A stretch of 64,000 nt of DNA from Methanobacterium spitsbergense (GTDB lineage Archaea > Methanobacteriota > Methanobacteria > Methanobacteriales > Methanobacteriaceae). The notes under the pieces were generated by a model. The model saw only the letters and a program-made list of their open reading frames with translations. It ran no database searches and had not been told where the DNA came from. The translations under genes and the position numbers were made by a program. Location: NCBI RefSeq assembly GCF_019931065.1, contig NZ_JAIOUQ010000009.1, positions 11,417 through 75,416 of the forward strand, read 5' to 3'. The number at the start of each line of letters is the position of its first letter. Position 1 is the stretch's first letter. This document shows positions 30,822-40,808 of the stretch, piece by piece.

Positions 30822-31739
30822 TTAAGATATCTCAAGCATTTTATCTATTGCATTTTTTGCTTTCTCAGCCACATCTGTTGGGACTTTGACAACAAATTCT
30901 TGATTAATAAGAGAATTTTTCACTTTCTCAAGTGTGTGTAATTTCATATTTTCACATATTGCTTCATTGAGTGCAGGAATTATGGTTTTACCTGGATTTT
31001 CCCTTCTAAGCCTTGTAACTAGATCCACTTCTGTTCCTATTATGAAGGTGTTTTTCGGAGACTCTGCAACATGTTTAATCATGCCTCCTGTACTCTGAAC
31101 ATAATCTGCATATTCTTGAACCTCTGGATCGCACTCAGGATGTACAAGTATGTCAGCGTCAGGATGTTTTTCCCTTAAGAAATACAGATCCCCTAAGTTA
31201 AACATTTTATGCACATAACAATGTCCACTTTCAGGTGCAGGAATTATCTCCTTATCTTTTACTTGATGAGAAACATACCAAGCAAGGTTCATATCCGGAC
31301 CAAATAATATTCTGTTTTCATCAAGACTTTCTACTACTTTTACAGCATTTGCAGACGTACAAAGTATATCTGCTTCAGCTTTTGCCCCGGCAAGTGTATT
31401 TACATAGAGAACCACAGCTGCATCAGGATATCTTTCTTTATATATTCTAAGTTCATCAGCAGTTAGCATATGTGCCATGGGACATTCTGCTTCTTTATCA
31501 GGTAATACTATTCGTTTATTTGGATTCAAAATAGCTGCTGTTTCTGCCATGAAATCCACTCCGCAAAATACAACTAGATCAGAGTCAACAATCTGAGAAG
31601 CTTTTATGCAGAGCTCAAGTGAGTCTCCAATAAAATCCGCAATTTCCTGTATATCTCCAGTTTGATAATTATGTGCCAGTATTATAGCATTTTTATCTTT
31701 TTTGAGTGCTATGATCTCTTTCTGAAGTTCATTTAACAT
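30822..31739 (-). CDS. nadA: Quinolinate synthase A
   Basis: NadA condenses iminoaspartate with dihydroxyacetone phosphate to quinolinate for NAD synthesis, using a [4Fe-4S] cluster. The 305-residue protein shows ILAHNYQTGDIQEIADFIGDS and three cluster cysteines, in VVFCGVDFM, HPECDPEV and ALNEAICENM. HPECDPEV and GTEVDLVTRL are family signatures. ATG 31739 is behind GGATGAT; the frame extends 16 codons upstream without support. No nadB or nadC neighbour is in the window. Confidence 0.93.
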   Translation of the reverse strand: MLNELQKEIIALKKDKNAIILAHNYQTGDIQEIADFIGDSLELCIKASQIVDSDLVVFCGVDFMAETAAILNPNKRIVLPDKEAECPMAHMLTADELRIYKERYPDAAVVLYVNTLAGAKAEADILCTSANAVKVVESLDENRILFGPDMNLAWYVSHQVKDKEIIPAPESGHCYVHKMFNLGDLYFLREKHPDADILVHPECDPEVQEYADYVQSTGGMIKHVAESPKNTFIIGTEVDLVTRLRRENPGKTIIPALNEAICENMKLHTLEKVKNSLINQEFVVKVPTDVAEKAKNAIDKMLEIS

Positions 31740-31979
31740 ATTATCATCCTTTAAATAATTTAAATAAGTTTTTATAATTTTATTCATCTAAAAATTCAGA
31801 TATGGGTTAGAATATTTATTCTTATGGGGGTACACGACTTATAAATTAATTATATTTTATTAATAATCCAACTTTTATTCTGTATCGTTCAATATATATT
31901 ATGTACTGGTTTTCAACTTTAGATTACTTATAATAATATTGGAGTTACCGTTGATTAAACACCATGTTATTTCTAGACA

Positions 31980-32756
31980 TCATATCTCCGCACCTTTAAG
32001 TGCACCCATGCAGTGACAACTTCTTTCTTCAGACATTTTGGAGATGGAGATATCCATGAGCTTTACCAGATCATGTTTTTTCCTATCCATTATTTCAAAA
32101 ACTTCATCTATGGTTAGATTGGTAGGAGATATTGAAGCCGCATAGTTGGACACGGTACATATACTTGCATAACACATTTCAAGTTCACGTGCCAATACTG
32201 CTTCTGGTATTCCAGTCATGCCAACAATTGTACCACCAATCATATGAAACATCTGAATTTCTGCAGGTGTTTCAAATCTTGGCCCCTCTGTACATACATA
32301 AACACCACCATCAATAACATCACCCGAAGATTTTATAGTACTTCTCAGTTCATTACAGTAGGGTTCTGTAACATCAATGTGAACTGTTCTGTCATCATAA
32401 AAAGATCCCTTCCTTATTTTGGTAAAATCAATAAAGTCATGAGGGATAACAAAATCTCCTGGATTCACTGATCTTTCAAGTGATCCTACTGCATTGGTAG
32501 CTAATATTCTTTCTACACCCAATTTTTTCATTGCATAAATATTTGCACGGTAATTAATCATGTGTGGGGGATTTGAATGTCCTTTTGCATGTCTTGGCAT
32601 GAAAGCCACACGTTTGCCATGAAGTTGAAATAGAGAAATCTCAGGAGAATTCCCATAAGGCGTTTTTATAACGCGTTTATCAATTTCATCACCCATGGTT
32701 ACAATTTCATAAACTCCAGTACCGCCTATAATTCCTATCATTTTTTTATTTCCCAT
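31980..32756 (-). CDS. mtnP: S-methyl-5'-thioadenosine / methylthioinosine phosphorylase
   Basis: A purine nucleoside phosphorylase family member that splits 5'-methylthioadenosine or its deaminated form. The 258-residue protein has IGIIGGTGVYE, RHAKGHSNPPHMINYRAN, ATNAVGSLE, CTEGPRFETPAEIQMF and GMTGIPEAVLARE. Related methanogen enzymes (MJ0060) prefer 5'-methylthioinosine, so that substrate is likely but not proven. The start may be ATG 32756 or ATG 32741 (first residues MIGIIGG); neither has a clear ribosome binding site. Confidence 0.85.
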   Translation of the reverse strand: MGNKKMIGIIGGTGVYEIVTMGDEIDKRVIKTPYGNSPEISLFQLHGKRVAFMPRHAKGHSNPPHMINYRANIYAMKKLGVERILATNAVGSLERSVNPGDFVIPHDFIDFTKIRKGSFYDDRTVHIDVTEPYCNELRSTIKSSGDVIDGGVYVCTEGPRFETPAEIQMFHMIGGTIVGMTGIPEAVLARELEMCYASICTVSNYAASISPTNLTIDEVFEIMDRKKHDLVKLMDISISKMSEERSCHCMGALKGAEI

Positions 32757-32797
32757 AATTTTAAAAATATTGTTTATTATAATAAAATAAAATGTAT

Positions 32798-34243
32798 TTA
32801 CCCCTTTGCAACTCCAATGGGTATCATTTTACCTACTAATAATGAAATTCCTGCTTCATGACATGTTCTAACAACTTCATCCACATCTTTATAAGCACCT
32901 GGTGCTTCTTCAGCTACAACGGGCATTGAATTAGCTTTTATAGTGATTCCTTTTGCTTCAAGCATCTTTTTAACTTCAACACCATTGTATTCTCTTTTTG
33001 CTCCTGCTCTGCTCATTTTACGCCCTGCGCCATGTGCAGTGGAACCAAATGTTTCATCCATTGCTTTTCCTGTTCCATGAAGAATATAAGATGCAGTACC
33101 CATAGTACCCGGTATCATAACAGGTTGTCCAATTGACCGATATTCTTTTGGCACTTCTTCCCTTCCTGGTCCAAATGATCTTGTTGCCCCTTTTCTGTGT
33201 ACATATACATCAGTTTTTTGGCCTTTAATGGTATGTGATTCTAATTTTGCAATATTGTGAGCCACATCATAAACAATACCCATGTTCATATCATCTGCAT
33301 CTCTATTGAAAACTTGTTCAAATGATTCCCTTACCCAATGTACTATCATTTGCCTATTGGTCCATGCATAGTTGGCAGCACATGCCATGGCCTTGAAGTA
33401 ATCCTGAGCTTCATCTGAATCTGCAGGCGCACATGCAAGCTGTCTGTCTGGTAGATTAATATTATATCTTTTATATGCCTTGTCCATAGTTCTTAGGTAG
33501 TCTGCACATACTTGATGTCCACAGCCCCTTGAACCAGAATGTATCATAATAGTGATTTGACCTTCCTCAATTCCAAAGATTTTAGCAGCATTTTCATCAT
33601 ATATTTCATCCATTTTCTGAATTTCTAGGAAATGATTTCCTGATCCAAGAGATCCTAATTGTGGTATCCCTCTTTTCTTGGCTTTATCACTAACCTTGGT
33701 AGAATCGGCTGCATCCATCTTTCCATTCTCTTCAAGATATTTGAGGTCAGATTCCCATCCGTAACCATTTTCAACAGCCCATTTTGCACCATTGTCAAGT
33801 ACGTCATCGATTTCTCCTTCCTTAAGCCTTAATTTACCTTTACTTCCTACTCCTGAAGGAATATTTTTGAAAAGTGTATCAACAAGTTCGTTTATTCTTG
33901 GTTTGACATCATCTTCGGTTAGGTTGGTTCTTAATAATCTTACTCCGCAGTTAATATCAAATCCAACACCACCTGGACTGATAACTCCATTTTTAGCACT
34001 GAAAGCTCCAACACCACCAATACTGAATCCATACCCAAAGTGAATATCCGGAAGTCCTATTGAAAACTTTTGAATACCCGGAAGACAAGCTACATTTGCA
34101 ACTTGATCAATGGCACCTTTTTCAACAGTTTTTATAGCTTTATCGTCCAAATATATTCTTCCAGGAACTCTCATCCCTTTTTTGTACTCTGTTGGAATCT
34201 CCCAAACACATTCTCTTATTTTTTTCAATTCTTCTATAACCAT
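32798..34243 (-). CDS. rtcB: RNA-splicing ligase RtcB
   Basis: RtcB joins 2',3'-cyclic phosphate and 5'-OH RNA ends with GTP and Mn2+, sealing tRNA exons after intron removal. The 481-residue protein has [16 protein letters not shown] (metal-binding Asp and Cys), [20 protein letters not shown] and HGAGRKMSR (guanylylated His). No intein is present. ATG 34243 follows GGAGAG; TTG 34249 is less likely. Its activator, archease, is encoded 3.3 kb away on the same strand. Confidence 0.95.
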   Translation of the reverse strand: MVIEELKKIRECVWEIPTEYKKGMRVPGRIYLDDKAIKTVEKGAIDQVANVACLPGIQKFSIGLPDIHFGYGFSIGGVGAFSAKNGVISPGGVGFDINCGVRLLRTNLTEDDVKPRINELVDTLFKNIPSGVGSKGKLRLKEGEIDDVLDNGAKWAVENGYGWESDLKYLEENGKMDAADSTKVSDKAKKRGIPQLGSLGSGNHFLEIQKMDEIYDENAAKIFGIEEGQITIMIHSGSRGCGHQVCADYLRTMDKAYKRYNINLPDRQLACAPADSDEAQDYFKAMACAANYAWTNRQMIVHWVRESFEQVFNRDADDMNMGIVYDVAHNIAKLESHTIKGQKTDVYVHRKGATRSFGPGREEVPKEYRSIGQPVMIPGTMGTASYILHGTGKAMDETFGSTAHGAGRKMSRAGAKREYNGVEVKKMLEAKGITIKANSMPVVAEEAPGAYKDVDEVVRTCHEAGISLLVGKMIPIGVAKG

Positions 34244-34510
34244 AAACAACTCTCCAAAACAGAAACTAATATTATAAATATTGCTTTTAAAAACAATGAT
34301 TCATCCCATAAATCTAATTTAATATCTAATTATTTCTAAATCATGTTTTAAAACTTTTTATATTCTATTAAAGTAATTTAACCACAAATAACTAAGATAA
34401 TTTATTGATTAAATATTCCCATAATATATGATTTTATGTTCCAACTCATATAATTTTATTCCCTTAATATTATTATCTGGCAATGGAATTGTATTGTTTA
34501 ATAATTGATA

Positions 34511-35695
34511 TTATCGTTTTTCAATTATTCCAAGTTCTTCATGCTTTGAAACAATTTCATTGGCCATTGCTTCTATTTTTTTATAGTCTTCTTCCTTTGG
34601 AAATCCCTTGATAATTAATGGTGAGATCATTTCTACCTTTAAATTACCTATCATTCCTGTGATCAAATCAAGCATTCTTCCACCCCATCCATATGAACCC
34701 ATTACAGAAACTAATTTTAATTTGGGTCTGAGGGCATTTGCAAGATAAGTGGCATAAACAACGCTGGGATGTGGGCCTGTTAATACAGTTGGTGAAGCAA
34801 TTACCATGGTCGTAGCGTCTACAAGATCTAAAGCTAATTCGCCACTTTCAGTTAGGGTCAAATTTAATGGTTTAACTGTTATTCCCCTATCAATTAAGGA
34901 ATCCACTAAATATTCTACCATACGTTTGGTGCTTCCATGCATTGATATGTAAGGTATGATAACCTCATTTTTGGTATTGTTAGATGTCCAATCTTTATAT
35001 GCATTCATTATAAATTCTGGGTTTTTGTATAAAGGACCATGGCTTGGAGCAATAATATCAATGTTCAAATTCTCCAATTTCTCAAGGTTCTTTGTAATAA
35101 TGGTTCTGAAGGGCATCATTATCTCGGCATAATATCTTTTGGCTAATTTGTAAATATCTTCATTTGAAAATAATTCACTTGTTGCCAAATGTGAGCCAAA
35201 AAAATCGCATGAGAAAAGTATTTTGTTTTCATTTAGGTAAGTTACCATTGTATCTGGCCAGTGTACCCATGGTGTTATTATAAATTCAAGTGTTTTACCA
35301 CCAAGATCTAAACTGTCTCCATCTCCAACAACCCTGAAATTTGCATCAGTAAGTGGGAGAAATTCGCTAAGAAATTCTTTACATTTAGTATTGGTTACAA
35401 TGATAGCATCACTATATTTTTTTAGTATTTTGGGAATTGTTCCTGAATGATCCTGTTCAGCATGGTTAATTACAATGTAATCTATATCAACATCTAATTT
35501 TTTAAGATTATCCCGTAATTCGTTGGTTTTAGTTGGATCAACAGTGTCTATCAATGCTGTTTTATCTTTACCTTTTACAATAAAGGAGTTATAACTTGTT
35601 CCATTTGGAATATTGATCAATTCATCAAAAATTCTTCTATCCCAATCTATAGCACCAACAGAATACACTTGCTCTTTTATCAGATTATAAGTCAT
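34511..35695 (-). CDS. fprA: F420H2 oxidase FprA (flavodiiron protein)
   Basis: FprA reduces O2 to water with coenzyme F420H2, protecting methanogens from oxygen. The 394-residue protein has an N-terminal metallo-beta-lactamase-type di-iron domain with the HxExDH motif (NHAEQDHSG, about residues 82-90), further His/Asp ligands (TPWVHWPDT; APSHGPLY), and a C-terminal flavodoxin domain starting at IPYISMHGSTKRM. GAGGTGT precedes ATG 35695. It is monocistronic with a long AT-rich upstream region. Confidence 0.93.
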   Translation of the reverse strand: MTYNLIKEQVYSVGAIDWDRRIFDELINIPNGTSYNSFIVKGKDKTALIDTVDPTKTNELRDNLKKLDVDIDYIVINHAEQDHSGTIPKILKKYSDAIIVTNTKCKEFLSEFLPLTDANFRVVGDGDSLDLGGKTLEFIITPWVHWPDTMVTYLNENKILFSCDFFGSHLATSELFSNEDIYKLAKRYYAEIMMPFRTIITKNLEKLENLNIDIIAPSHGPLYKNPEFIMNAYKDWTSNNTKNEVIIPYISMHGSTKRMVEYLVDSLIDRGITVKPLNLTLTESGELALDLVDATTMVIASPTVLTGPHPSVVYATYLANALRPKLKLVSVMGSYGWGGRMLDLITGMIGNLKVEMISPLIIKGFPKEEDYKKIEAMANEIVSKHEELGIIEKR

Positions 35696-36086
35696 TTACA
35701 ACACCTCTAAATTATAAATTTTAAATTCTCATAAAACCTTTAATTCAGTTTAAACCCATTTTTGAATTATTGTTGTTCCTGCAATTTTGATATTCTTTCG
35801 TACTGTTTTCCAAGTTTATTTTATAATATTAATTTATTGCTAACTTTGAATTTTTAGATATTGATTTTCATATGTTCAAAATATTATGTCTAATATATGT
35901 AATCCAAAGCATAAAAACGTTCTGATACTTGTTTAAAACAATGTTAAACAAAATTTAATTTCTTTACAGCCCGGTTAACACACAATAAATTATCCCTTAA
36001 ATTTTAATTATATGGATAAAAATAAGTGCAATTATTACCATATTATAATAAGAAATAATTTAGACGTGATGTTAAGGAGAGTAATG
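35696..36086. other. AT-rich divergent intergenic region
   Basis: About 390 bases between fprA (minus) and the acidic protein gene (plus). It holds the two promoters. A weak repeat of the type TGTTTAAAACA-ATGTTAAACA is visible at about 35933-35950. Nothing else stands out. Confidence 0.45.
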
Positions 36087-36518
36087 ATGATTAGCAAAGA
36101 AGAACTTGTTGATAAAATTGAAAATACAAAACTGGAGCGAATGCCCGACTCAGAGGATACCTATAAAAAAAGAATATATCTGGATGATGATAATGTTTTA
36201 ATTGTCGGGTATATTAAAGAAGAGAGATTTGAGGATATAAATCCAGAAGAGGAAACAGTAATGAACTTTTATTGGTTTTGGGAGTTAAGAAACTCTCAAA
36301 CATGGGATTTGCTATTTGAAAATAAGGATAGAAACTTTAATTTCTGTGAATCTGATGTTGGAGGTTGGAGTGATAACGATAGAGTTGAAGATGTTGTTGG
36401 GGACATTGCCGAAGAAGATGTGTGTAAATGGAGTGAACAAGACTGGATAGAAGATATTTCAGAAAATATTGCAGAAGAGGTATTTGACTGGTTAAAAACC
36501 CTGAAAAAGAAAGATTGA
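36087..36518 (+). CDS. Acidic hypothetical protein with an internal repeat
   Basis: From ATG 36087, seven bases behind GGAG at 36076-36079, the protein has 143 residues and is strongly acidic. The C-terminal half holds an imperfect duplication: GWSDNDRVEDVVGDIAEED and KWSEQDWIEDISENIAEEV. The N-terminal half (KKRIYLDDDNVLIVGYIKEE) looks like a small beta-rich domain. No signal peptide. I do not recognise a family. The next gene on the opposite strand also encodes an acidic protein with WIE/WIED units, so the two may be related or functionally linked. Confidence 0.55.
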   Translation: MISKEELVDKIENTKLERMPDSEDTYKKRIYLDDDNVLIVGYIKEERFEDINPEEETVMNFYWFWELRNSQTWDLLFENKDRNFNFCESDVGGWSDNDRVEDVVGDIAEEDVCKWSEQDWIEDISENIAEEVFDWLKTLKKKD

Positions 36519-36551
36519 TTCTAAAATAATGTAGTTTTGGAGTAAGTCTAA

Positions 36552-36986
36552 TTATTTATACTCCTCAACTAAACTGTAGTCAGTTATTTCTATGGAATAA
36601 CCCTTTTCAAATGCCAATGTGAGCTTTAATTCAAGTCCTGATACGTTTTCTATCTGACCAGCTACGTATTCAAGGAATCTTTTCCCTTTTATTTTATTCA
36701 CATTAACTTCTTTGAAAGAAGTGTTATTTCCACTATGTCTACCTGCAATTATTGTATTTCCTTTAATTTTTATTCCGTAAGTTTCTTCTATGTTTAAATT
36801 GTCTGTATCCTCAAAGATAATTGTTAGTTCTTCTAAAGAGTCACTTTCTTTTTTAGAAGCTTTAGGCTTTTTTTTACTGCATTTGAGTGCTTTTTCACCC
36901 CTGGCTTTTTCAAGTTCCATCCAACTATCTTCAATCCATTCTTCCTCTTCAATCCATTCTTCCTCTTCCATCAGTTCATCCATCAT
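36552..36986 (-). CDS. Acidic hypothetical protein with EEEWIE repeats
   Basis: A 144-residue protein whose first 26 residues consist of short acidic repeats (EEEEWIEEEEWIEDSWMELE), encoded by an 18-bp tandem repeat at about 36930-36970. A lysine-rich linker (KKKPKASKKES) follows, then a beta-rich domain (LTIIFEDTDNL; YGIKIKGNTIIAGRHSG; LELKLTLAFEKGYSIEITD). Unknown family. It is convergent with the acidic protein at 36087-36518, 33 bases between their stops, and shares the WIED motif with it. Confidence 0.55.
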   Translation of the reverse strand: MMDELMEEEEWIEEEEWIEDSWMELEKARGEKALKCSKKKPKASKKESDSLEELTIIFEDTDNLNIEETYGIKIKGNTIIAGRHSGNNTSFKEVNVNKIKGKRFLEYVAGQIENVSGLELKLTLAFEKGYSIEITDYSLVEEYK

Positions 36987-37031
36987 TTCTAATTCAACTC
37001 CTTAATATACCTTAGTTTTATACTTTGAATT

Positions 37032-37307
37032 TTAGGGTTTATATTTTGCATCGAAATTTTTCCAAGATTTAACAATGGAAGACTCATTCTTCTCGAATCT
37101 GTTGAATATGCTATCCCTAATGGCATCTGTATCTATTTCGCCACTTTTTCCGGCTTCTTCAGTTATATCTTTTATGGTTTCGTCTATTATATTTTTTATT
37201 CTATCTAAGGAATAACCGGCATCAATGGCTGCCTTTTCAATAGATTTTATTATTTTTTCACCATCAAATGCTTCGTTACCCCCACTTTTTTTTACAACTA
37301 CAACCAT
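37032..37307 (-). CDS. Stand-alone ATP-cone domain protein
   Basis: The 91-residue protein consists only of an ATP-cone: VVKKSGGNEAFDGEKIIKSI with the nucleotide-binding Lys pattern, SIEKAAIDAG, then an acidic C-terminal helix pair. ATP-cones sense ATP/dATP in anaerobic and aerobic ribonucleotide reductases and in NrdR. A free-standing cone could act in trans on such an enzyme, but no reductase gene lies nearby. ATG 37307 is preceded by GGAGGT with six bases between; ATG/upstream codons to 37325 are less likely. Confidence 0.75.
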   Translation of the reverse strand: MVVVVKKSGGNEAFDGEKIIKSIEKAAIDAGYSLDRIKNIIDETIKDITEEAGKSGEIDTDAIRDSIFNRFEKNESSIVKSWKNFDAKYKP

Positions 37308-37565
37308 AATGGAACCTCCATTCAAAAAAATTCTAAAAGATACATTCTATTTCATCTTATTACATCTTATCCACAATTGCTTATATATATTTTGATTTAA
37401 TTTTTTGAAGATAAAAAAAAATTCAATTTATTACAAAAGATTTAATATTTGGTAACAGGCTTAGTTTGATTTTAAATCATCAGAAATTTAATTGTTTTTA
37501 AAAAAGGGAAAAATTGAATGGAATTTACTTAACGAATTGAGATCCTGAAAAAAGAGTTGATTTAA

Positions 37566-38021
37566 TTAAATGTCAAGAATTACTTGTACTATGTAACTAT
37601 CTTCAAATTTTATATTCATCATGTGATAAGTGACAGCTTTAACTTCAGATCGTCTCTCGTGCCTTGATGGATCAAATTCTTCTCCAAAAGCTGAAGCATC
37701 AATGATATATTTTTTTTCTCCAGCATCAATTTTAGAATAAAGTTTTACCTCAAATTTAGAGAAAACTAGATATTCTGCATCATGTAGGAAAAGTAATTCT
37801 GAAAGCCAGTCATATAGTATTGCACAGTCATCTTCGGCTTCCAAATGAATTTTTTTCTCGATAATTGGTAATATAGTAGATGTATCTGTTATTACTTCGA
37901 ACATTGCAATGGCAGCGTTTTCAAAAGCTTTTTGAAGACTTTGGCCATATGCTCTGTATCCTACATCAGCTGTAACATCGAAAAATTCATATTTTAAATG
38001 TTTCTTTTTAGTGGCTTCCAA
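37566..38021 (-). CDS. Archease
   Basis: Archease activates RtcB, raising its guanylylation turnover. The 151-residue protein shows the family features YEFFDVTADVGYRAYG (metal-binding Asp), AFENAAIAMFEVITD, LYDWLSELLFLHD and VKAVTYHMMNIK. The start is TTG 38021 with GAGGT six bases upstream. RtcB is encoded 3.3 kb away on the same strand but not in the same operon. Confidence 0.9.
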   Translation of the reverse strand: MEATKKKHLKYEFFDVTADVGYRAYGQSLQKAFENAAIAMFEVITDTSTILPIIEKKIHLEAEDDCAILYDWLSELLFLHDAEYLVFSKFEVKLYSKIDAGEKKYIIDASAFGEEFDPSRHERRSEVKAVTYHMMNIKFEDSYIVQVILDI

Positions 38022-38190
38022 TATTTAACCTCTTGTACTTACTTGTGGAATATACTATTAGTTTAGGTTATTTACCAAATTTTTGTTATTGTAATAAAAC
38101 AAATTTAACTGAGATATTACTTATCAAACGCTCTCTATCTCTTCTTTTAAATAAAGTTATCATGATCTCTAATATTAGGAGGGGATTTTT

Positions 38191-38379
38191 ATGCAGAGAA
38201 ATTATGGAAGAAATCAGATACCAGATCTAAGAAAAAAAGCAAGAATCTTTGAATATTTAGATGAATACTTTATAGACCCTAAATCATGTTTCATTATATT
38301 TACCATTGTTGTGGTTTTAATTGCAAGTATAATGTTGGTAGCAGGTACTCCGAATTCTAACATGCCAATGAGCGTCTAA
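38191..38379 (+). CDS. Small single-span membrane protein
   Basis: A 62-residue protein from ATG 38191 behind AGGAGGGG. A polar N-terminus with an amphipathic acidic/basic part (RKKARIFEYLDEYFIDPKS) precedes one hydrophobic helix (about residues 33-52), ending in a short polar tail. Its stop codon abuts the stop codon of the convergent cdc6 gene with no base between. Function unknown. Confidence 0.6.
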   Translation: MQRNYGRNQIPDLRKKARIFEYLDEYFIDPKSCFIIFTIVVVLIASIMLVAGTPNSNMPMSV

Positions 38380-39531
38380 TTATCCATTTTTGTTTTTCAA
38401 ATATTGAACTCTTTCAAGACACTTCAATATTTCTTCGGTATTGAATCTCAGAATAATAATTCTAGAATTACCCTTTACACCTTTACCTGTGAATTTTGTG
38501 TCAATGAGCCTTAAAAATTCCAATTTATTCAATGTTCTATCAAATGAGGCATAGCTAGTCGAAGTTTTTTCACTAAAACTCTTATAAAGATCCCCTGCAA
38601 TCAGGTCATCTTTGTTGAAATCAATTATAGTTTTTAAAAGAATTTTTTCATCCTTAGAAAGGGTTTTAAGAGTGCTTTTGAGGTTTGCTGATCCTGTATT
38701 TTTAGCTGCTTCTATTAGATGCTTTTTTTCTATAGTTTTTGATGCATCTGCTTCTGCAAAATTTCCACTGACCCTTAATAAATCTATTCCCATCCTCAGA
38801 TCCCCTGCAGATGATGCATATTCTGCAATCTGTTGTAAAATATCGTCAGATATTACATCTGGATAGAAACCTGCTTTTATCCTGTCTTTTAATATGTCAA
38901 ACATTTCTTGTGTTGTGTATGGTTCAAAAATAATTTCTTGAGGTATGAACACTGAAGTGACATTTTTGTCAAGCATGTAGCGGAATTCAATATCGGATAA
39001 AATTGCAAATATACCTGTTCTAACTCCCTTAAATTCTTCGTGAGCCCTTAATATATCATAAAATATCTTATTAGCATTTTTACTATGGAATAGATAGCTC
39101 ACATCATCAAGTGCAACTACCATTGATTTTTTCTCAGTCTGTAGGTACTTCATTATACTTCCATAAATCCGTGAAAATGGTACACCTGTTTCAGGAGGCA
39201 TATGCCCAAATATCTTATTGTATATCTGAGAAAAGATATTGAAACGGGTTGTATGGAGCTGGCAGTTTACATAAACACACACAACTCTATCAGAAGTTCC
39301 TTCAACTATGTTGAAGATCTTATTTATTGCAGTTGTTTTTCCAGTAGCCGGAGAACCTAGAACAACTGTATTAATTGGACGCCCTCCTCTAAGGGCTGGC
39401 CTTAAACATATAGCAAGAGCTTCCATCTGTGATTCTCTGTGAAGATAATTTTCGGGAACGTAATCTGGATTGAAAGCGTCTATATTCTTGAATATTGTTT
39501 CATCAAAGAGTAGTATATCATCGATACCCAT
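38380..39531 (-). CDS. cdc6: Orc1/Cdc6 replication initiator family protein
   Basis: An AAA+ ATPase of 383 residues in the archaeal Orc1/Cdc6 family, which marks origins and loads MCM. Walker A GSPATGKT (residues 59-66), Walker B VVALDDVSYL, sensor-2 region GDLRMGIDLL and a C-terminal winged helix (SYASFDRTLNKLEFLRLID) are seen. The sequence is rather diverged, as in the second (Cdc6-2 like) paralogue of Methanobacteriales. Only 70 bases separate it from mptE upstream, so no origin-like region with ORB repeats adjoins it. MCM lies 28 kb away. Confidence 0.88.
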   Translation of the reverse strand: MGIDDILLFDETIFKNIDAFNPDYVPENYLHRESQMEALAICLRPALRGGRPINTVVLGSPATGKTTAINKIFNIVEGTSDRVVCVYVNCQLHTTRFNIFSQIYNKIFGHMPPETGVPFSRIYGSIMKYLQTEKKSMVVALDDVSYLFHSKNANKIFYDILRAHEEFKGVRTGIFAILSDIEFRYMLDKNVTSVFIPQEIIFEPYTTQEMFDILKDRIKAGFYPDVISDDILQQIAEYASSAGDLRMGIDLLRVSGNFAEADASKTIEKKHLIEAAKNTGSANLKSTLKTLSKDEKILLKTIIDFNKDDLIAGDLYKSFSEKTSTSYASFDRTLNKLEFLRLIDTKFTGKGVKGNSRIIILRFNTEEILKCLERVQYLKNKNG

Positions 39532-39601
39532 GTTTTCTTATTTGGTGGCTTTGATTATAAAAATATTGGTTATATACAAAAAAAATTATTTACATTGTAC
39601 T

Positions 39602-40369
39602 TTATTTTTGAAAGTTATGGTGAAAATAATCTATATCAATATCTGTAACACCCTTGATCTTTTCTCCATGTGATAAATTGAAGATCATCACATTTTCATT
39701 TTTTGCAATCCATTCAACAAGTTTTTTTGCGTATTCAAGTTTTTTTTCCTTTATATTGTCTGCTAGACCTTCACTTCCAACAATATTTGGTCTTGAATAA
39801 CGTGTTATTATTTTCCCAAAGTCCATACCAGCCATCACAATATTTTTTGCACCAAATTCCACTGCAAGGAAAAGACATCTGTCTCCGTCTGTGAATCCTC
39901 CGAAATTATACACATTATCTAGGGGAATACTCTGTGTAGTTCCTAGAACATTTTCAAGGAGGGGAACATATTTTTTTAAGTTGTCTATGTTGTTACCATG
40001 TGCATGTACAATCATCATAGCTCCTCTTCTGTTTGATTCTATTATATCCTCAATCTTACCATCAAGATCAGTAACAACTAAATCTGGAATCATTTCTTCC
40101 TCTAAAAGAGCTGTAACAGCACCATCTGCACATATAATGGTGAAATCATCTAGTTTTAACTTTTTAAGTTCTTTCAAATTCCTTTTAAGTGAAGGTCCGG
40201 CTCCAAAAATAATTGTGTTAGGTTTGATAATTAAATCTGGGGGAGATAGGCTATTTTTATCTTTAAGAAGTTTTCTGAGTATTTCAGCAGATTTTTCATC
40301 CATTTCCTTGTCAAAGCCAAATACTTCCAATATCTCATTATACCATGAAAACCATTCTTCAAGATTCAT
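39602..40369 (-). CDS. mptE: 6-hydroxymethyl-7,8-dihydropterin pyrophosphokinase MptE
   Basis: MptE (DUF115 family, MJ1634 type) activates 6-hydroxymethyl-dihydropterin with ATP for tetrahydromethanopterin synthesis. The 255-residue protein shows IIFGAGPSLKRNL, ICADGAVTALLEE, PDLVVTDLDG, IVHAHGNN and NFGGFTDGDRCLFLA, all conserved in the family. ATG 40369 starts the typical N-terminus (MNLEEWFSWYN). No ribosome binding site is seen and a TATA-like TTTATTTATG lies about 25 bases upstream, so the message may be leaderless. Confidence 0.88.
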   Translation of the reverse strand: MNLEEWFSWYNEILEVFGFDKEMDEKSAEILRKLLKDKNSLSPPDLIIKPNTIIFGAGPSLKRNLKELKKLKLDDFTIICADGAVTALLEEEMIPDLVVTDLDGKIEDIIESNRRGAMMIVHAHGNNIDNLKKYVPLLENVLGTTQSIPLDNVYNFGGFTDGDRCLFLAVEFGAKNIVMAGMDFGKIITRYSRPNIVGSEGLADNIKEKKLEYAKKLVEWIAKNENVMIFNLSHGEKIKGVTDIDIDYFHHNFQK

Positions 40370-40808
40370 ATAAATGAGTTGTAATATCAAACATAAATAA
40401 ACTCAGACTTTTATAATTAATTATCAAAATTTATTTCAAATGATTATTCATATTTGTTTTATTAAAATGAAATATGGGTAGTAATGAGTTCCCTGTCATG
40501 ATCTAACACAGATCTAAAACGACAATATTAATTTTCTATTACATTATTCTTTAATACGAACCAGATTATTTCAGCAATGATTATTTTTAAACTAATTACT
40601 GAATATTTTTGTATTTAAATGAATATCTTTGAAGTTTAGAATCAAATTTTTCAAACAATAGTCAAGTATATCATTATCATTTTTCATATATTATTCATCA
40701 CCAATTAAACAACAAAATTTGGTACTGGGGTTTGAGAAAGGGTGATAAGTTAAACAACAAAGAAATGAATTAAGTTAATCTTAGCTATAAAATTGGAGGT
40801 TTTTTTAG
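40370..40808. other. AT-rich intergenic region before the aminotransferase gene
   Basis: About 440 bases between divergent genes. I see only promoter-like A/T runs and, at the right end, the GGAGGT ribosome binding site (40795-40800). No open frame, RNA gene or clear repeat. Confidence 0.5.

Noticed and set aside
38033..38230. 65-residue open frame before the small membrane protein
   Set aside because: It overlaps the promoter and start of the gene at 38191, which has a much better ribosome binding site and a sensible membrane helix.
39532..39601. Replication origin next to cdc6
   Set aside because: The gap is only 70 bases with no ORB-like repeats or A/T unwinding element distinct from background.
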